A stretch of DNA of 64,000 nucleotides from Apus apus (GCF_020740795.1 NC_067301.1:62001-126000), one strand, 5' to 3'. Shown: positions 38,983-52,320, counted from the first letter of the stretch. Numbers and translations are program-made. The notes: a model not told the origin generated them from the letters alone.

Positions 38983-40340
38983 TCTCTGCGAGTACAGTCT
39001 CAGCTCAGTTGCTCAGGACAGAGCTGAACTTTACCATGTTACAAAGTTCTTAAGGTTCTCAGATAGTGAAGTAGGACCAGTTTGTCCTCCGAGAACTGGA
39101 AAATGGATGGTAAAGTCCTTTTATGCTGCCTATCTCCGATATGTTTCTTCAGATTGTTTTTTGTCTTGGTATGTATAGCTGAAGCCCTACAACGATTCCA
39201 CAGAAACATATGGAGGGATAGTAGTCATAGTTGGCCAGTGATATGCTACCTAGATGAACATATTATATGGTAGTAACTTTAAAAAACAACTAGCTTTGCT
39301 TACTAGTCACTTATAAAGCTGACAAGAGAGCAGATAATGTAGTACATTTTGTATCACGCATTTCCAAAATTTCTTTCACACAGTAACTCCGCTGAGAACA
39401 GACTATCCTCTTTGACTAGGATATGCGAACCTGGTAAGAAGGTAACTGCAAGATCTAATATCCACTTCAAGACTTGGCAAGCATATTATTGAAAGAGCAT
39501 TTCAAAAGATGAATCCACTTTGCAACTTAATTTGACACTAATAGACCTTTAAAGTGAGTTAGGTTTTGTGGATTCTTTCAGTTGCTAGACATACCTGGCT
39601 CAATTTTGCAGTTTTTACTAGGAGACTTGGACCAGCTATTGCTAAGCCTCCTCTGCTGCTCTTTTCCTGCTGGATCCTAGAAATGTGTGAAAGTGCCCTG
39701 AGAGTGGCAGAGGATATGAGCAGCTATATTGTTGCTATTAGAGAGGCAGTAACAACTGCATGCTCACCTAGAGTCTGAAATTCTGACTGTATTAAATACA
39801 GAAACATAGCACAAGCTGGTCTTGTGATTTTGGTTTCTATTCAGTATTTTAGGGAAGAAGGAGGGTATGAGGAAAAAAGATTATTCCATTTATGAACAGT
39901 GTCAGTCCCATCTCTCACTGCTTCAGATGCTGCTTTTTGCTGTTTAATTTTTCCTCACTGCGCCTCAGCAATCCACTAAAGTTCTCTGAGGTGCCACATT
40001 TGTGCATTAGCAGTTTCTCACGCTCATTTTGATTACATTTATCCTCTTACAGATAAGCACAAGAGAAAGGGTGCTCATTAACAGAGGTACAGAAAATGAA
40101 CATGTTCCTCCTAACAGAAATAAACAAGCTGTTTACAGTTTAAACTGCTGAATGAGATGTTTGAGCTATTTTAAAGCTTACTTTTTGTTTTAGTATGAAC
40201 TAAATGAAGGTGAAATACATGCTATAGAAATGCACTGATATTTCTGCATCGTGTACAGTATTGAATAAAAAAGAATTCACTTTGTATTTTGAATATTGTC
40301 ATGTCTTGAGTTTAATAAAGTTATAAAATATTTATGATAC
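38983..40340 (+). terminator. ERRFI1: ERRFI1 3' UTR and polyadenylation region
   Basis: About 1.35 kb after the TAG stop. Two AATAAA signals lie at 40264-40269 and 40314-40319. The second is followed by TTTTGGTTTTTGCTT, a plausible downstream U/GU element, so cleavage is expected near 40335. The length fits the roughly 1.5-kb 3' UTR of the mammalian gene. Open frames inside (for example 39566-39778) are chance. Confidence 0.75.
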
Positions 40341-41606
40341 ATTTTGGTTTTTGCTTCATTGAATAGTGCATCCGAGTTCTGCATTTACTGGAAAGCTCAA
40401 AGTGAATAATATTGAATGTGCTACAACATTGCTTGAATTAAATTAAGATTTCTGCAGAAGTGTTCAATAACTCACATTGCACACCATTAATTTTAATTCC
40501 TCCTTACCAGCTGGAAGTATGGTATCCATATATCCTATAAGATTTAAGTTATTCACCCTATCATTATTAATAGCCTTTGTAATTTTTAGAGTCACCCACA
40601 GCATGTTGGGGACCATCATGCAGAGCGGGCAGTAGTGTTCCTGTCTTCAGTTTTTTCACCTGTTAAAAAAGAACTAAACTGTACATTAAGGGTGACTGAA
40701 GACAAGCTACTCGTTTTCAGAACACAAAAAAAGCCTAAGCATAACATGGTTATTTTTTCTTAAGAGGAGAAAGAAACTGTGAATACTTGCCACAAAGCAA
40801 GTATATTTAACTGCATCGTGTCAGCTATGGACAAAGTTACTGAAGGCACAAAGCATCACACAATTTTGATTTTTACCTGTGTATACATGTCAATATTTGC
40901 CTTTATCTGGCAGTGTGAAATCTTACATTTTCTACGAATAAGCTTACTTCAGAATAAAGGAGGTTACTATCCTTGGAATTATACTCAATGGAAAAAATGT
41001 CAGATGTAGTTTTTCGGTAATGCCTAATTACTTGGCTTTTATTGCTGGCAAGATTGCTAAACCTCACTTATGTAGGTGCTTAAAAACCTACTGCTGTGCC
41101 ATAGCACTGCTAAGAACCCACGCAGATTGGCCTCCAAAGCATAAACAAGTTATCTAATCCTGTGCAAGGCTGTTGACTATAATACTCCTACTGAAAGCTC
41201 TGCTTCCCCTCCACCTCCTAAATTCTTCTAAGGTGGAAAGAGTCAAATTGGTACTTGCAGCCTTCCCCTTAAATCTGAGCAGCTTTAACTGTAGGGCCCC
41301 AGAGTAAGATACCTTCTCAGTTACATGATCACTGCTGCAGCAAGCAGATCAGCATTGCTAAGCTGCAGCTTGTTCCTCATCCACTGTGAGACTGAGCACA
41401 GACTCAGTAGTTCTAATTTCAGTAGAACTCAGACTAAAACCAAGCAACTGCCCTGCAAATGTCTTCCAGCTTTTGCCTTTGCATCCTACTCCTGATTCTT
41501 TGAACCCCCCCCCTTCTAGCCTAGGTTCCTGTGCTTGAACAGACTGCTCTTTTCCCCTTAGCTGGAAGCTTTTGAATTCCCAAAGGTTTGACGTGTCAGT
41601 TCTGAG

Positions 41607-41627
41607 ATGATGCAAGAGAAACTGACA
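41607..41627 (+). repeat. 21-bp inverted repeat, left arm
   Basis: Contains TGATGCAAGAGAAACTGACA and is an exact reverse complement of 43768-43788, with flanks that do not match. The first bases TGATGCAA match the C/EBP-ATF composite element (CARE/AARE) core. Confidence 0.9.
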
Positions 41628-43767
41628 ACTGGTAAAGTCACTCTTGGATGGAAAACGTCAGCAATTAAATTAATGACAGAAAAAGAAAGCTTCCCCATCC
41701 AAATGCCCCACAGTAAGCATCTTCCCTATTTTCAGTAGGATTGTTTTTGCTTAAAGCATTTAGTTAAAAGGCATGTGGCTAGTGTACACAATGGAAAATG
41801 AGCCCCTCTTGACAGGGAGGCCAGCCCCGGCACTCTAAAACTGCAAGTCTGAGCCAGGTCAGTGGCTGAAACAGCCACTTGCTACCAGGTGTCATTCACT
41901 GTTCTTTTTGTGACTACAATTATGGAAGAAGCTTTCTATCCTAACTCATTACACTTCACACCAGCCTGATGCTATTGCTTAGTATTTGCACAAAGCAAGC
42001 CAGACAGACTTCTAAAGAAACTAACAGTTGAACTTGACTTTGTTATAAAATGGGGTCTTTGTTACAATTTTCCCAGCCCTGAACTGTGGCACTTTCACTT
42101 CTGCTAGCAGTGCAAGTTGTCTAGTCATTGGACTAAAACCTTTTCTGTTAATGTCTTTACTTGCTCAGAGTAAGATCTACTTTTGAGTAAAAACTGTTTT
42201 CCCATTTTAATGCTGAAAAGCTTAAAAATCTTAAAAATCTTATAAAACTTGTGCTTTTGAGTGGTCTTATACAACCTTTTCTGAAATCCCAAAAAAAGGG
42301 TAAGACCCTTAACCTCAATTAGAGTTTTTCTCCTAGAAAAAAAGAGAATTTGCATACTCCTTTCCTGAAAGTACTAGTATTCTCTACTCAGTTCCAAGTA
42401 TTACAAAATTACTCTGTAGTGATGCTCTTTCCTACTGTGTGTCAGCTGAAAAACCACACAGTGTTAAATCGCATTCCAGAAGTTAAATTATGAACTAAGT
42501 TCAGTGTAACTGTAACTAAAACAAACTGAACCTGAATTAAAGATAGTGACTGGAACTGCTTGGCTATAAGCAAGATATTCAAGCAGGTTACAGAGCTTAC
42601 TTGCCTCTTCAGTATGAGGAAAGTAATTTATAGGCATGTCTTACAGTATTTAAGTAACTCAGATATTTTTCCGTTAAAAATCCAAACAATGTTGCACTGA
42701 AGACGTGGTGGTTCTCTCTGGGTTATGGTAAGGGGATCACTGACAAACACAGGTGGAAATATCACTTGCATATTCTTAGACACCAGATTCCTGTGTGTTG
42801 GGGGACAAAGTCTGCATGATCCAAAAAACTATATCTTGTTTTCCAAGTGACTAATCAAGGCTGTAAAGCTGTGCGTGAAGCTTTGCAAGTTCTGGCCAGA
42901 AGACATTTCTCTGCTCATCCCATGACCCATGGTAAAACTTGTCAGAACACAACCTGCTTTTGCAACAGCCTGATGACATGTTGGAATATTTAGAGCTTAG
43001 GCTCACCTGGGCAAGGCCTGATCACTTGCCTCTGATGAGGAAGGAAGCACCTTGTCCAATTTGACTGGAATAATCACTTCAAAAAGCAGTTATGACTTGA
43101 TATACCAAAGGCTGAAGAGTCAATGAATTTGAGTTAAAGCAGGGAATCAAGATGTGCAAATTGCTCACCCTCCCCCCCCGTAGTCTCTCTCCTGCCTCAG
43201 CAGCGCTGTTGTGACCACCCAGCCACGTTACTTAGGTCCCACGGGACCCAGGGGCTGTGCCAGGGCACAGGGCGTTGTACCGCAACAAGCTACTGACGCG
43301 GTCCTGCGGGGAGCCCATGATCACTGAGCAGAACTCAATGAGACATAGCTGGCAGCAAAGCTGGTGAAAAGGAGTGGGGGGTGACCTCTCCCCGAGGCTC
43401 AAAACTGCTAATTCCAGAAGCAAAAGCACACTCTAATTAACTGGTGGCAATAAGAAACGCCTACCACATCTACCCCACGTTAAGGGTCAGTGTTGCCTAG
43501 TGCTGCTTGGCTGCTCAATATTGGTCAAACACCCCCCGAATTGGTCTCTTTCAGACTAGCAAATCAACCCAGAGGAGCGGAGCCTAGCTGGTAACTAAAG
43601 GACAGGCTGTTTGCCTCAAGATACACTTTTCCCTGAAAGGAAGAGGCTGTATTAGTACCTGGTGCCTCGAAAAACCCAGTAGCTTAACCTCATTAACTTC
43701 CTCTTGGATAATGTCAGAACTAGCACAAGAGCTGTAGTGGGAGGGCATTGAAAAAAAAAAATTTGAC

Positions 43768-43788
43768 TGTCAGTTTCTCTTGCATCAT
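43768..43788 (-). repeat. 21-bp inverted repeat, right arm
   Basis: Exact reverse complement of 41607-41627, 2.14 kb away. It follows an A run at 43751-43761. No target duplications or transposase remnants connect the two arms. Confidence 0.9.
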
Positions 43789-45858
43789 AAAAGATAAAAC
43801 AGAAAATAAACCTGATTTGGAAGCATGCTGATTGACAGCATAATTAAATTCTACAGTCATTTTAAATTACTTCTCACTGTTATTGCTGTCGCTATTAGTT
43901 TTCCATTCACTCCCAGACTGCAATAGGCACAATTGCTACTGTACTGAAACTGCAGAAGAGTTCTCACTAAGATTGTATTCCCTCCTGATGCAGTCTTGGT
44001 TTAAAACAGTCTGAGTGAAGTGATAGGTTTGACATGATAAAGGAAAGCATTCATTTAGCTCAGGACAAAGACAACAATTTTCCAAGGGCAGTTATTACAG
44101 TAGAGAATAGTTGCTGATGCTGTTCAAACTAAGTCTTTTCAGGAATTCAGGGTTAAGATGATGAGCAGATCAGTCATGGTGGAATTCCCACCCTTCCAAC
44201 TCATTATTACAGACTGTGGCCCTTATAAACTCTTTAAATAGTATTACAAGCTGTATGTTAAATACATACTCTCTAGATTACTCTCAAGAAGGAAACCTGA
44301 GATGGAGGTAACAAGATGCATAATTTTATCTGCTTGTAGGGTCTCTGCAGTTAGGTAACCTATTGATTTTGTGTGGGTGCACGTTGAGTGTTCCTGGGGT
44401 AAACTACTTTTTTTTTAAAGTAGCATAACCTTTTCCTAATAGCTTGCTTTCCAAAGCAGGTTATATTAATTTAAAACTGAAAACATATAGCAATTTTTCT
44501 GTTTCTCATAGCTCCTTAGCACTGAAAATCTAGCATACAAAGTTTAATTATACTTATTATTTGTTAAATAGCTCTGCAGAGGTTTCTGTCTGCTGAGCTT
44601 GTGATTAGCATTTGTAAGCTGAAAGAGGTCTTACCTCCACCCATCCTGCATTGTAATTCAGGCCTTGCATAATCCCCGCCCAAATACCTATTTTCATCCA
44701 CACAGGTAATTATTTTTTCTGAATCATATATGGAAGCCACACCCATGGTTGCTCATAGACTGTTGCTATATTATTTATATATTAGTGTGCACCTTGATCC
44801 CAGTTGCAGTTTATTTTGGAAAATGTGCTAGGTATTCCAAATTTTAAGTGGCAAGCCACTGAAACATGGGAACCATTACTGCTATTCATTTCCTTACAGA
44901 GTGATTCAGAGGAAGAGATGCTTCTGTGTTTAAAACCTGCAGCTTCTTGCTGAAGATTAAAACTGTCACTCACAAATTGTTAGTATGTGAAGGCCACAAA
45001 AGAAGAAGAGTGCAAATATGCTGCCATGAAACACCAGAGAAAGCAAGCCAGATTACCCTACCATCACCACCCCAAATCTGCTCAAGGATGCTAACCACTG
45101 CACATTGAGACATCATGATAAAATACTGAGGCCCTCCATACCAAGTCTCTGAATCAAGCACAGGATCACTAAGCCTGAGCCAGAAAGAATGATCTCCTGC
45201 TGCCACTTACCCAGGTGACAGAAAGGCATGCTCCCGTTACCTAAAAGAATGTGTTTATTATGCTCACAACAAATTCAAGGGCAGGGTCAGCACTACTGAG
45301 TGCCCTTCTGGAAGGCGAGTGGAACCTACAATCAGCCATATACACTTAGAAGTCTTTAGGTGTAAAGGTCTTAGGGAACTTACCACATTCAGGGAAGTTC
45401 ACCCTAAGGGTCTCATCAGCTCTTGCCACCATACTGAGTCCAGCTGCTGCATGTGGTACAAGGAAAACACAAGGAAGCAGCAAGTGGACCTTTACAAGGT
45501 TACTCATTGACTTGCAACCCGTGTTGCGATTTACTGGGTTGCACTTGATGACTTGTCACCCATCATGTTGACAAGTTATTAAAATTTTCCTGCATCCTGG
45601 CTGCATGCCCCTGCACTTGCCATTTAAGCAATTTGAATTGGGATTATGCTCTTACGGTGCAGAATCTACATTGCTGCTGTGCAGCGACAGGCACGTGGCA
45701 AAGCAGAGCCCTCTAGCAACTCAGGGTGGAGATGAGATTATGGAGCATGCCCTGACACACTCTACTGTCAGTGGGATTAAAATAGCCTGAACTACTTTGC
45801 TGGTGGGCAGGAGAGCTGTCTTTTCATAGAATATCTTCCCATCATGCTGATAAACAGC

Positions 45859-45883
45859 AATGAAGTGAAGTGGTCACTTCATT
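45859..45883. repeat. Perfect 10-bp hairpin with 5-nt loop
   Basis: AATGAAGTGA, loop AGTGG, then TCACTTCATT. It lies 170 bp before another perfect hairpin. Confidence 0.9.
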
Positions 45884-46055
45884 AAAAGCCACAGGGACAG
45901 ACAGCCCTATCCAAGACACTCTTGAAACTGATGGCAGCAAGGCAAGTGCCAGTGAGCTCCTGCCTCACAGAGGCTGATGAAGAACTGGCATGGGGCTCTG
46001 AAAACAAAGAAAGGGCTGGCCTGAAGGAAGGACGAAGTGTTTAGATCCCACCTCC

Positions 46056-46082
46056 AATGGTGTTAAATGGTTTAACACCATT
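46056..46082. repeat. Perfect 12-bp hairpin with 3-nt loop
   Basis: AATGGTGTTAAA, loop TGG, then TTTAACACCATT. Same geometry as the hairpin at 35564 but an unrelated sequence. Confidence 0.9.
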
Positions 46083-49000
46083 AACTGTTCTGTTAAAGAT
46101 GGATGATTGATTGATTTGGCCATTTTTTTCTACAGGTTTTACCAGTCCTATGATGACCTATGCTGGATTCAAAACACAATAGTATAGTTTCATAGGAATG
46201 GCCAAGGACCCCACCACTCCCCAAACTACTTTTCCACTGAAGGAGCAGACTCTGCCACTCCACTGAGACAGAGACAGCAGGCACAGACAGCGAGCCAATC
46301 GCAGCTTTAGGTAACAATCTGGACATACCAGCAAGCTCAAGATTGCTCAGCCTCGCAGGCTGCTGTAACAACACAGCAGGGTGCTGTGGACAGCCTGCCT
46401 CTCCAGTCCATGCTTCTCCTGTCACCTGAGCTTAATTAGACAAACTTCATCAAAAGCAGTCTCCACGATAAGAAAGGATGCTATTGTGTGCCCTGAGGCA
46501 GCAAGATAAGTAAGGCAGCTGTTTTACAAGCAGGCCAGTCTACAGTTTAATTCCCAAGCTTTACATTGGAACATTCAGTCACATATAAGCAAACAACCAA
46601 CACAACCCAAATACAGAACCTCGATCCTCTCAAGAAGTACAAAAAGATGCAGACAATCCTCTTGTCTGCGGCCCAGGAGAGCTCAGTGAGGCTGAATATG
46701 CCTTCGACAGGGGGGCGGGAGAGGCCTCAAGGGATTTACTTTGAAATTGATGACAAAGCCCCCAAACGGCTTAAAGAAGAGCTGTAACTACAAAAACCTC
46801 AACAGAAATATGCCTTTTAAGAGTTCAGCAATTCATAAATTCCTAAATTCTAGAAGCAAAATCCACAGTCTTTGAGAACTAAAATGCTGCCAACTAAACT
46901 AAAGAGCAGAAAGTATCCTTGCTGCCAGCTCTAGAGCCAGCAAATGTCACTCTATTGCCCAGCACCAAATCCTGTTCCGTCAAAGCGCAAAAACAGTGCC
47001 ACGGACTGGCAGGGAGCAACAGCAGCAGCTTCTCCACAACCACATAACCCACAGCACCAAAGCCCACAGCCCCACATACCTGAGCAAGGAGAGCCAAGCA
47101 GGGCCTGTGGCAGCAGCAGCTTCAGGCAGCAGTCCAGTCATTAATCCAGCAGCTCTGGAGCAGAGGCAGGTCCAAAGTTGAACCATGAAGTTCCCTCAAC
47201 AAGTGAGATTCATCAAAGACCAAAGCTAGGCCTAAGCCTCAGCTTATATGGAGCTCCTGGGCCATAGGTGGAGGGTACTGAGAAGGCCCAGGTGAGGCTG
47301 ATCAGGACCATGATGGGGTCTCAGTGCCCACAGCTGCTGCTCAACCCTGGAAAGAACTGTTTCCAAGCTGTTTGAAGGAATGATGGTCAAGAAAAAATTC
47401 ATTTTTTGGAACTGGCAGAAAATTGAAACCAATTCTTTGGTGTCCTGAAGTAGAAAGAACTCTTCCTCAAGCATGTGGTGGTGTAATGCACATTACTTCA
47501 AAAGCTTTTATGAAAACATGGATATTTACTCTGGGCATTCCTGGTCAGGATACATGAGCCAGATTGATTTGGGCAGCTATCAGCAGCTATCTAAAGCATT
47601 CACTGATGCTTTAGAACAGAATTACTTGTCTTTTCACTAAATCTTGAACAGCAAATAAAAATGCAGAATTATTTGCTACTAGACTGGAAGGATTATGTCA
47701 CAAAACTACACTTTAAATTAACGCTCTGCTGAAAAATAAAGAGCATTGCATATCTCGGGCTCATTCAACACATACGAGATGAAATTTTCATTGAAGAAGC
47801 ACATGCAGAAACACTCCTGTTTGCATTCAGGGGATTCCTTTGACTCAGAAGAGCAGCTCCGCAAGACTGCAAGGACTACTGAGACTCCCAAAGGAAATTC
47901 TACCATAACCATCAAGGAGGAGAGGGTGGTTGCAGGCTTTAGAGCTGTTACTGAGCTAAGTACACACCTGGACTGCAGACAAGTTCTGGCTGTGGTTCAG
48001 AGCTGTTGCCAGTATAAACTGTAAAAGTAGTTACACCATAGATATTTAGAAATCAGAAAGTTGTGCTTAGAAGATCATCATGTTCCTAGTCCTGCTGGGA
48101 AACTGCAGCAGCCGAGGAAAATTTCAGTGTCACGACAGTTACAGAAAACTGTCTAGACATAAGTCTGTTCTTTAAATATAAGTGCTTATATGAGATCGTT
48201 AGACAACTTTGATTCTTCCTCCCTCTACCAGTGGAGTGGCCTTGAACTACAGTGTTGAAGATACATAAATATCTACAAGACTCGAAGGCCCATAAACCAT
48301 ACATAGGGAGAAATTATTTAAGGTTGTACAAAGGGTATAATTAGAAGCTGTTGAATGAAGTTAAACAAAAGAACAAGAAGCCTGATTATAAAAGCTTGCT
48401 TCTCAACCTGTGATGCCTTCTAGCACACAAAAGTTTTGCAGAAATTACAAAGGCTCCAGAGCCGCTCAAGAGTCTGAGCACAGCACTGTAACACCCAACT
48501 GCTGTGCTAGCCACTGGAGCCCTCAAAGCACCTCAACAATAAACAGGAATTAAGTTACCTAAAAAATAGGATCTGGGTTTTACAAGTCTGAACCTGCCTC
48601 TGGAGCCTATCATGTATGTCAGCTCTGTTTCCCAAAGTGTGACCAGAAAAAGACAAACCAATATTGCCTAGTCCCTTCATAAGTAATCTACTGGTTACAA
48701 GTATTAAATTCCCTTACCTCTGCATTGTGTGGCCTGGCCTGCTCTGCATGCATGGAGCTCTGCCGAGTGCCCGTGTATGCAGAAAGGGAAGACTCAGGTC
48801 TCTCTGCTCTGGGAGGGTCAGGTCTGCCTTGGAACACCTGCCCCACTAACGGTGCCACAAACCACAGGAGCTGGGCAGTCTGAGGTGGCACCTGCTACAG
48901 CAAGTGACACATCTGCTCCCAGCCCTGTTACTTCCCTGGATGCTTCTTGAGAGACAGCAGGGGAGAGGCTGAAGGCCAGATAAATCGTTCCAGCAGAGAC

Positions 49001-52000
49001 AGCCTGTCCCTTTTTGCTGTTCTTACCAAAACCCTTTTATCTTCCTGCCATGTGACTGTGCTGCAAGAACGACAGAATCTCAAGGGAAGCACAGAGCCAG
49101 GCAATGTTAGCAGAGGAAGCTTTTCAACTGACAGACCAGACAGCAGCCAGGCACATCTGTGCTGGGGCCTGCTCGGCTCTCCTTTTGCATATTTTGCTTT
49201 CTTTCCATGCTGCATTTCACACAGACATACTGCTTGCAAGGCCACATTCTAAACACAGTAAACTGCTATTAAAACTTTTGGGCAACTGTTCATTAATTCA
49301 CTCAGTGTTCTGTTGCTTATTTTTCAAACATTGCATCCCATGTCCTACAAAATCGTAGCCTCCACGTAACAGCAGAACATCCTTTTTTTCCTGGAGGCAC
49401 AGTATGTGAACTTAAGTGAAGGTATGGATGCAGTGCTTGTCATTATTTTTGTAGTTGGCACTTTCCCACTTCTATGTTACATGCTTGTCTTTCTAACAAA
49501 GTCACATGTCATTCAGGCTCCTGGAACACAGCTGTCTTTTACAATTTTGGAATCACTGCTTATATCATGATGCATCTTTTTGTTGAAAAAACAAACAACA
49601 TAATCTGATTAAGTAACCATTCCTTGCTCTGACAGTCACTGTGGGTTTCATGCCTTGTAGTTAGGTCATACCAAATAATATGCGTATTCAAAATGGCTAA
49701 CAAGCTGTCCAAGGCTTGTAATTACTGTGTACTTTTACAGCTGCAAGTACTAGCGTGCAGGCTGTTTTGCATCCGTTATGGTTGTGTTTGCCTCCACCTA
49801 TTTTAAAAGTAATGCCTTTTCCTTTCTAGAAGAGCACCCTTGCTCTGTTGCTCAGAGCGACATACTCCTATGTTAGGATTTGTGCCTACAGTACAGTGCT
49901 ATGTACTTTGCTTTCCCTTTTTGGCAATAAACTTGCCAGAGAACTGCAGCAAAACCAGACTACTCACTCTCTCCGTGCTCTTTGTTTTCTTCTAGTTCAG
50001 AGGCGATTCTTCATTTACAAGTTCCTTCATTCTGAAGGAAAGTATTCTTCAACATTTTAAGAATCCATTACTGGCACTAGCATGTTTGCCATCTTGTGTA
50101 CATCCCTGTTACTAAGTCATACAATACGTTTCCATTAAACAAAAGAGCTCACTTTCAACTTCACATTCAAGCCCATCCAACAACCAGAATAAAGAGTAAA
50201 AACCCTGCACTATTCTTGAGAGATGATAAAAGACATACAGCAGATGCTGACTACCTTCTCAGCAGGAAAAGTAAACAATCCCTCAAATCCTTCAACCATC
50301 AGGGAACAGAATGGTAAGTGCCAGCTAGAGAAGAGCAGATGCACTCTCTTCACTGAAAGCCAAGTTCTGTGGCAGCCAACACCCAATTACCATAGGCTCA
50401 AAACTAAACCTTGCCAATAATTAAAGTTTCTAGTCTCCATGAAACATGGAACAGAAAAGTACCTAATTTCATCTTTCAGCTGCAGATGAAGAAGATTCTA
50501 TGAAAAGAGATAGGTAACTGCTAGAAAACCTCTGTATTAAAAAAATTATGGAGAAAAAACCATTTTCACAAATTGGAAGGTATTTTTTTTTCCTCAAATC
50601 AGCAAACTCCTTCTTAATACTTCCCCCTAAGAGGAAAATTAGCCTAATCTTAGTTCATACACCTCCCCTATTGTAAAGACTGAGAGCTAATGACACTTTG
50701 GCAGAAACAGAACCTATGTAAATTCAGATTTGCTGGACATCTGCAATGTAAAAGGTTGAGAACAGGGTCAGCTTTAAGAAGGAAAGTGTGATGCAATCAG
50801 CATTACTATAGCTCATTAAACAAGTCCTTTTTGCTGAATGCAATGAAAGAATTTGCAAGTTAACCAGATACACTAATGGGCTCCAAGCTCATTTTACTGA
50901 GTGCTTTCCTATTACTACTTTAATTGGAGTGGGAAAGCCTAAATGTACACACTGAATACCTCATTTCTGTAAGCGGAACTCTCTCACCCTTAGAATAAAA
51001 AAATAAAAATGTATAATTAAATTTCTGACCACTTCATTAGTGCCTTATAATAAAAGATTTCAGGAAGCCTAAATACAACACAAGCATGGAATTTTTTTCC
51101 TCCTAATGCTATAAAGCAGGACTACAGCCCAGGAACACATAGCTTTTCCTGTATTCTGAACCATACCCATTTACAAACCAAGTGATTATTCCAGATTCCA
51201 GGACAAAGAATCTTTCTGTCATTCGGTTTTCATTTGCATGGCAATACCAGTTAGACGTGCAGGTTTAATGAACAAACACGTCCAATCTTATATAGATTAC
51301 AACTTTCTGCGTATCTCGAGCATATTTAAAAGCTAGAGAAGCATATGAAAGATTTCCTAAACAAATTAGAAACAGAGCTTACAGCTAAAGCAGTTCTTCC
51401 AGAAGATACTAACAACATAGAGACATTTCTTAATTGTAAGTGTGCAAAAGTATCTATGTATTTCATTACTAAAATGCAGTAATTGAGAATGAGCTTGTTT
51501 CCCATTAAAATATGCAATCATAAAGGCATCTATGCAGTAATTTTCCGAAGTTCAGGCAGTAAACTCAGATGTGTGCAGAACCAAGTCTTCAGATGCTGTG
51601 GTAATGAGAGTCCAGTGAGGTGCCTTCTTGTGCGATTGCTGACAGAGCTAGAGCAGAGTTATTTAGTAGAAGAAAGGTAGCAATGACAAAAATCGATCCC
51701 GAATTCTTAATTCTCATGAGGATACAATTCCACCACTTCCACCACAGACCTGTCCAGCAACTCTTCTAAACTGACATATGCTCACTTAAGCCAGGCTTGT
51801 ATCAAGTTCCAATTTACAGTAAGCAGAAGCAAGCACTGCTACCTGGGGTAAGCTACCAGGTCCCAACTTCCTGCTTTATGCTGATTATTAGATAAACAGC
51901 TTAATGGATCTTCAATCATTTAAGGTAGAAGATGAATTCCAGTGGTATCATGGACAACTCTAAGGTACTTGACAAGGTTAAGAATATTCCTAGTTTTAAT

Positions 52001-52101
52001 TTAATTCTGTGCTGTCTTAGAAGTAGTTACTGGCCTCATTTTCACTCAGGAAACTAAATACTGATTTAACGAATTCCAAGTTACAACTTCAATAATTTTT
52101 G

Positions 52102-52320
52102 TCACAGAATATTCTGAGTTGGAAGAGACCCACCAGGGTCAAGTCCAACTCCTAACTCTGCACAAGGCAACTTAAAAGTTAAACCCTGTATCTGAGAGCA
52201 TTGCACAAACACTTTCTGAACTCTGATAGGCTTGGGGCCATGACCACTTCTTTAGAGAGCTTGTTCCAGTGTTTGAGCTTCTTCTCATTTCAGCTCATAC
52301 TTAAGAAGGACTGTGTGAGA
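52102..52320 (-). mobile_element. CR1 LINE 3' fragment downstream of PARK7
   Basis: Plus-strand reading GTCACAGAATATTCTGAGTT, GGAAGAGACCCACCAGGGTC, AAGTCCAACTCCTAACTCTG, GAGAGCATTGCACAAACACT and CTTGTTCCAGTGTTTGAGC is the reverse complement of an older CR1 subfamily 3' end. It sits about 100 bp past the PARK7 poly(A) site. Confidence 0.88.

Larger units (their letters stand above)
40341..52101. other. Intergenic DNA between ERRFI1 and PARK7 (tail to tail)
   Basis: Both neighbours transcribe into this 12-kb space, so no promoter is needed here. I saw no named gene. It holds a 21-bp inverted repeat pair, two perfect hairpins, a GC-rich block (about 43190-43400), and several unproven coding-like stretches at 46551-48024 (plus) and 47080-48837 (minus), which are treated as findings. 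Confidence 0.5.
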
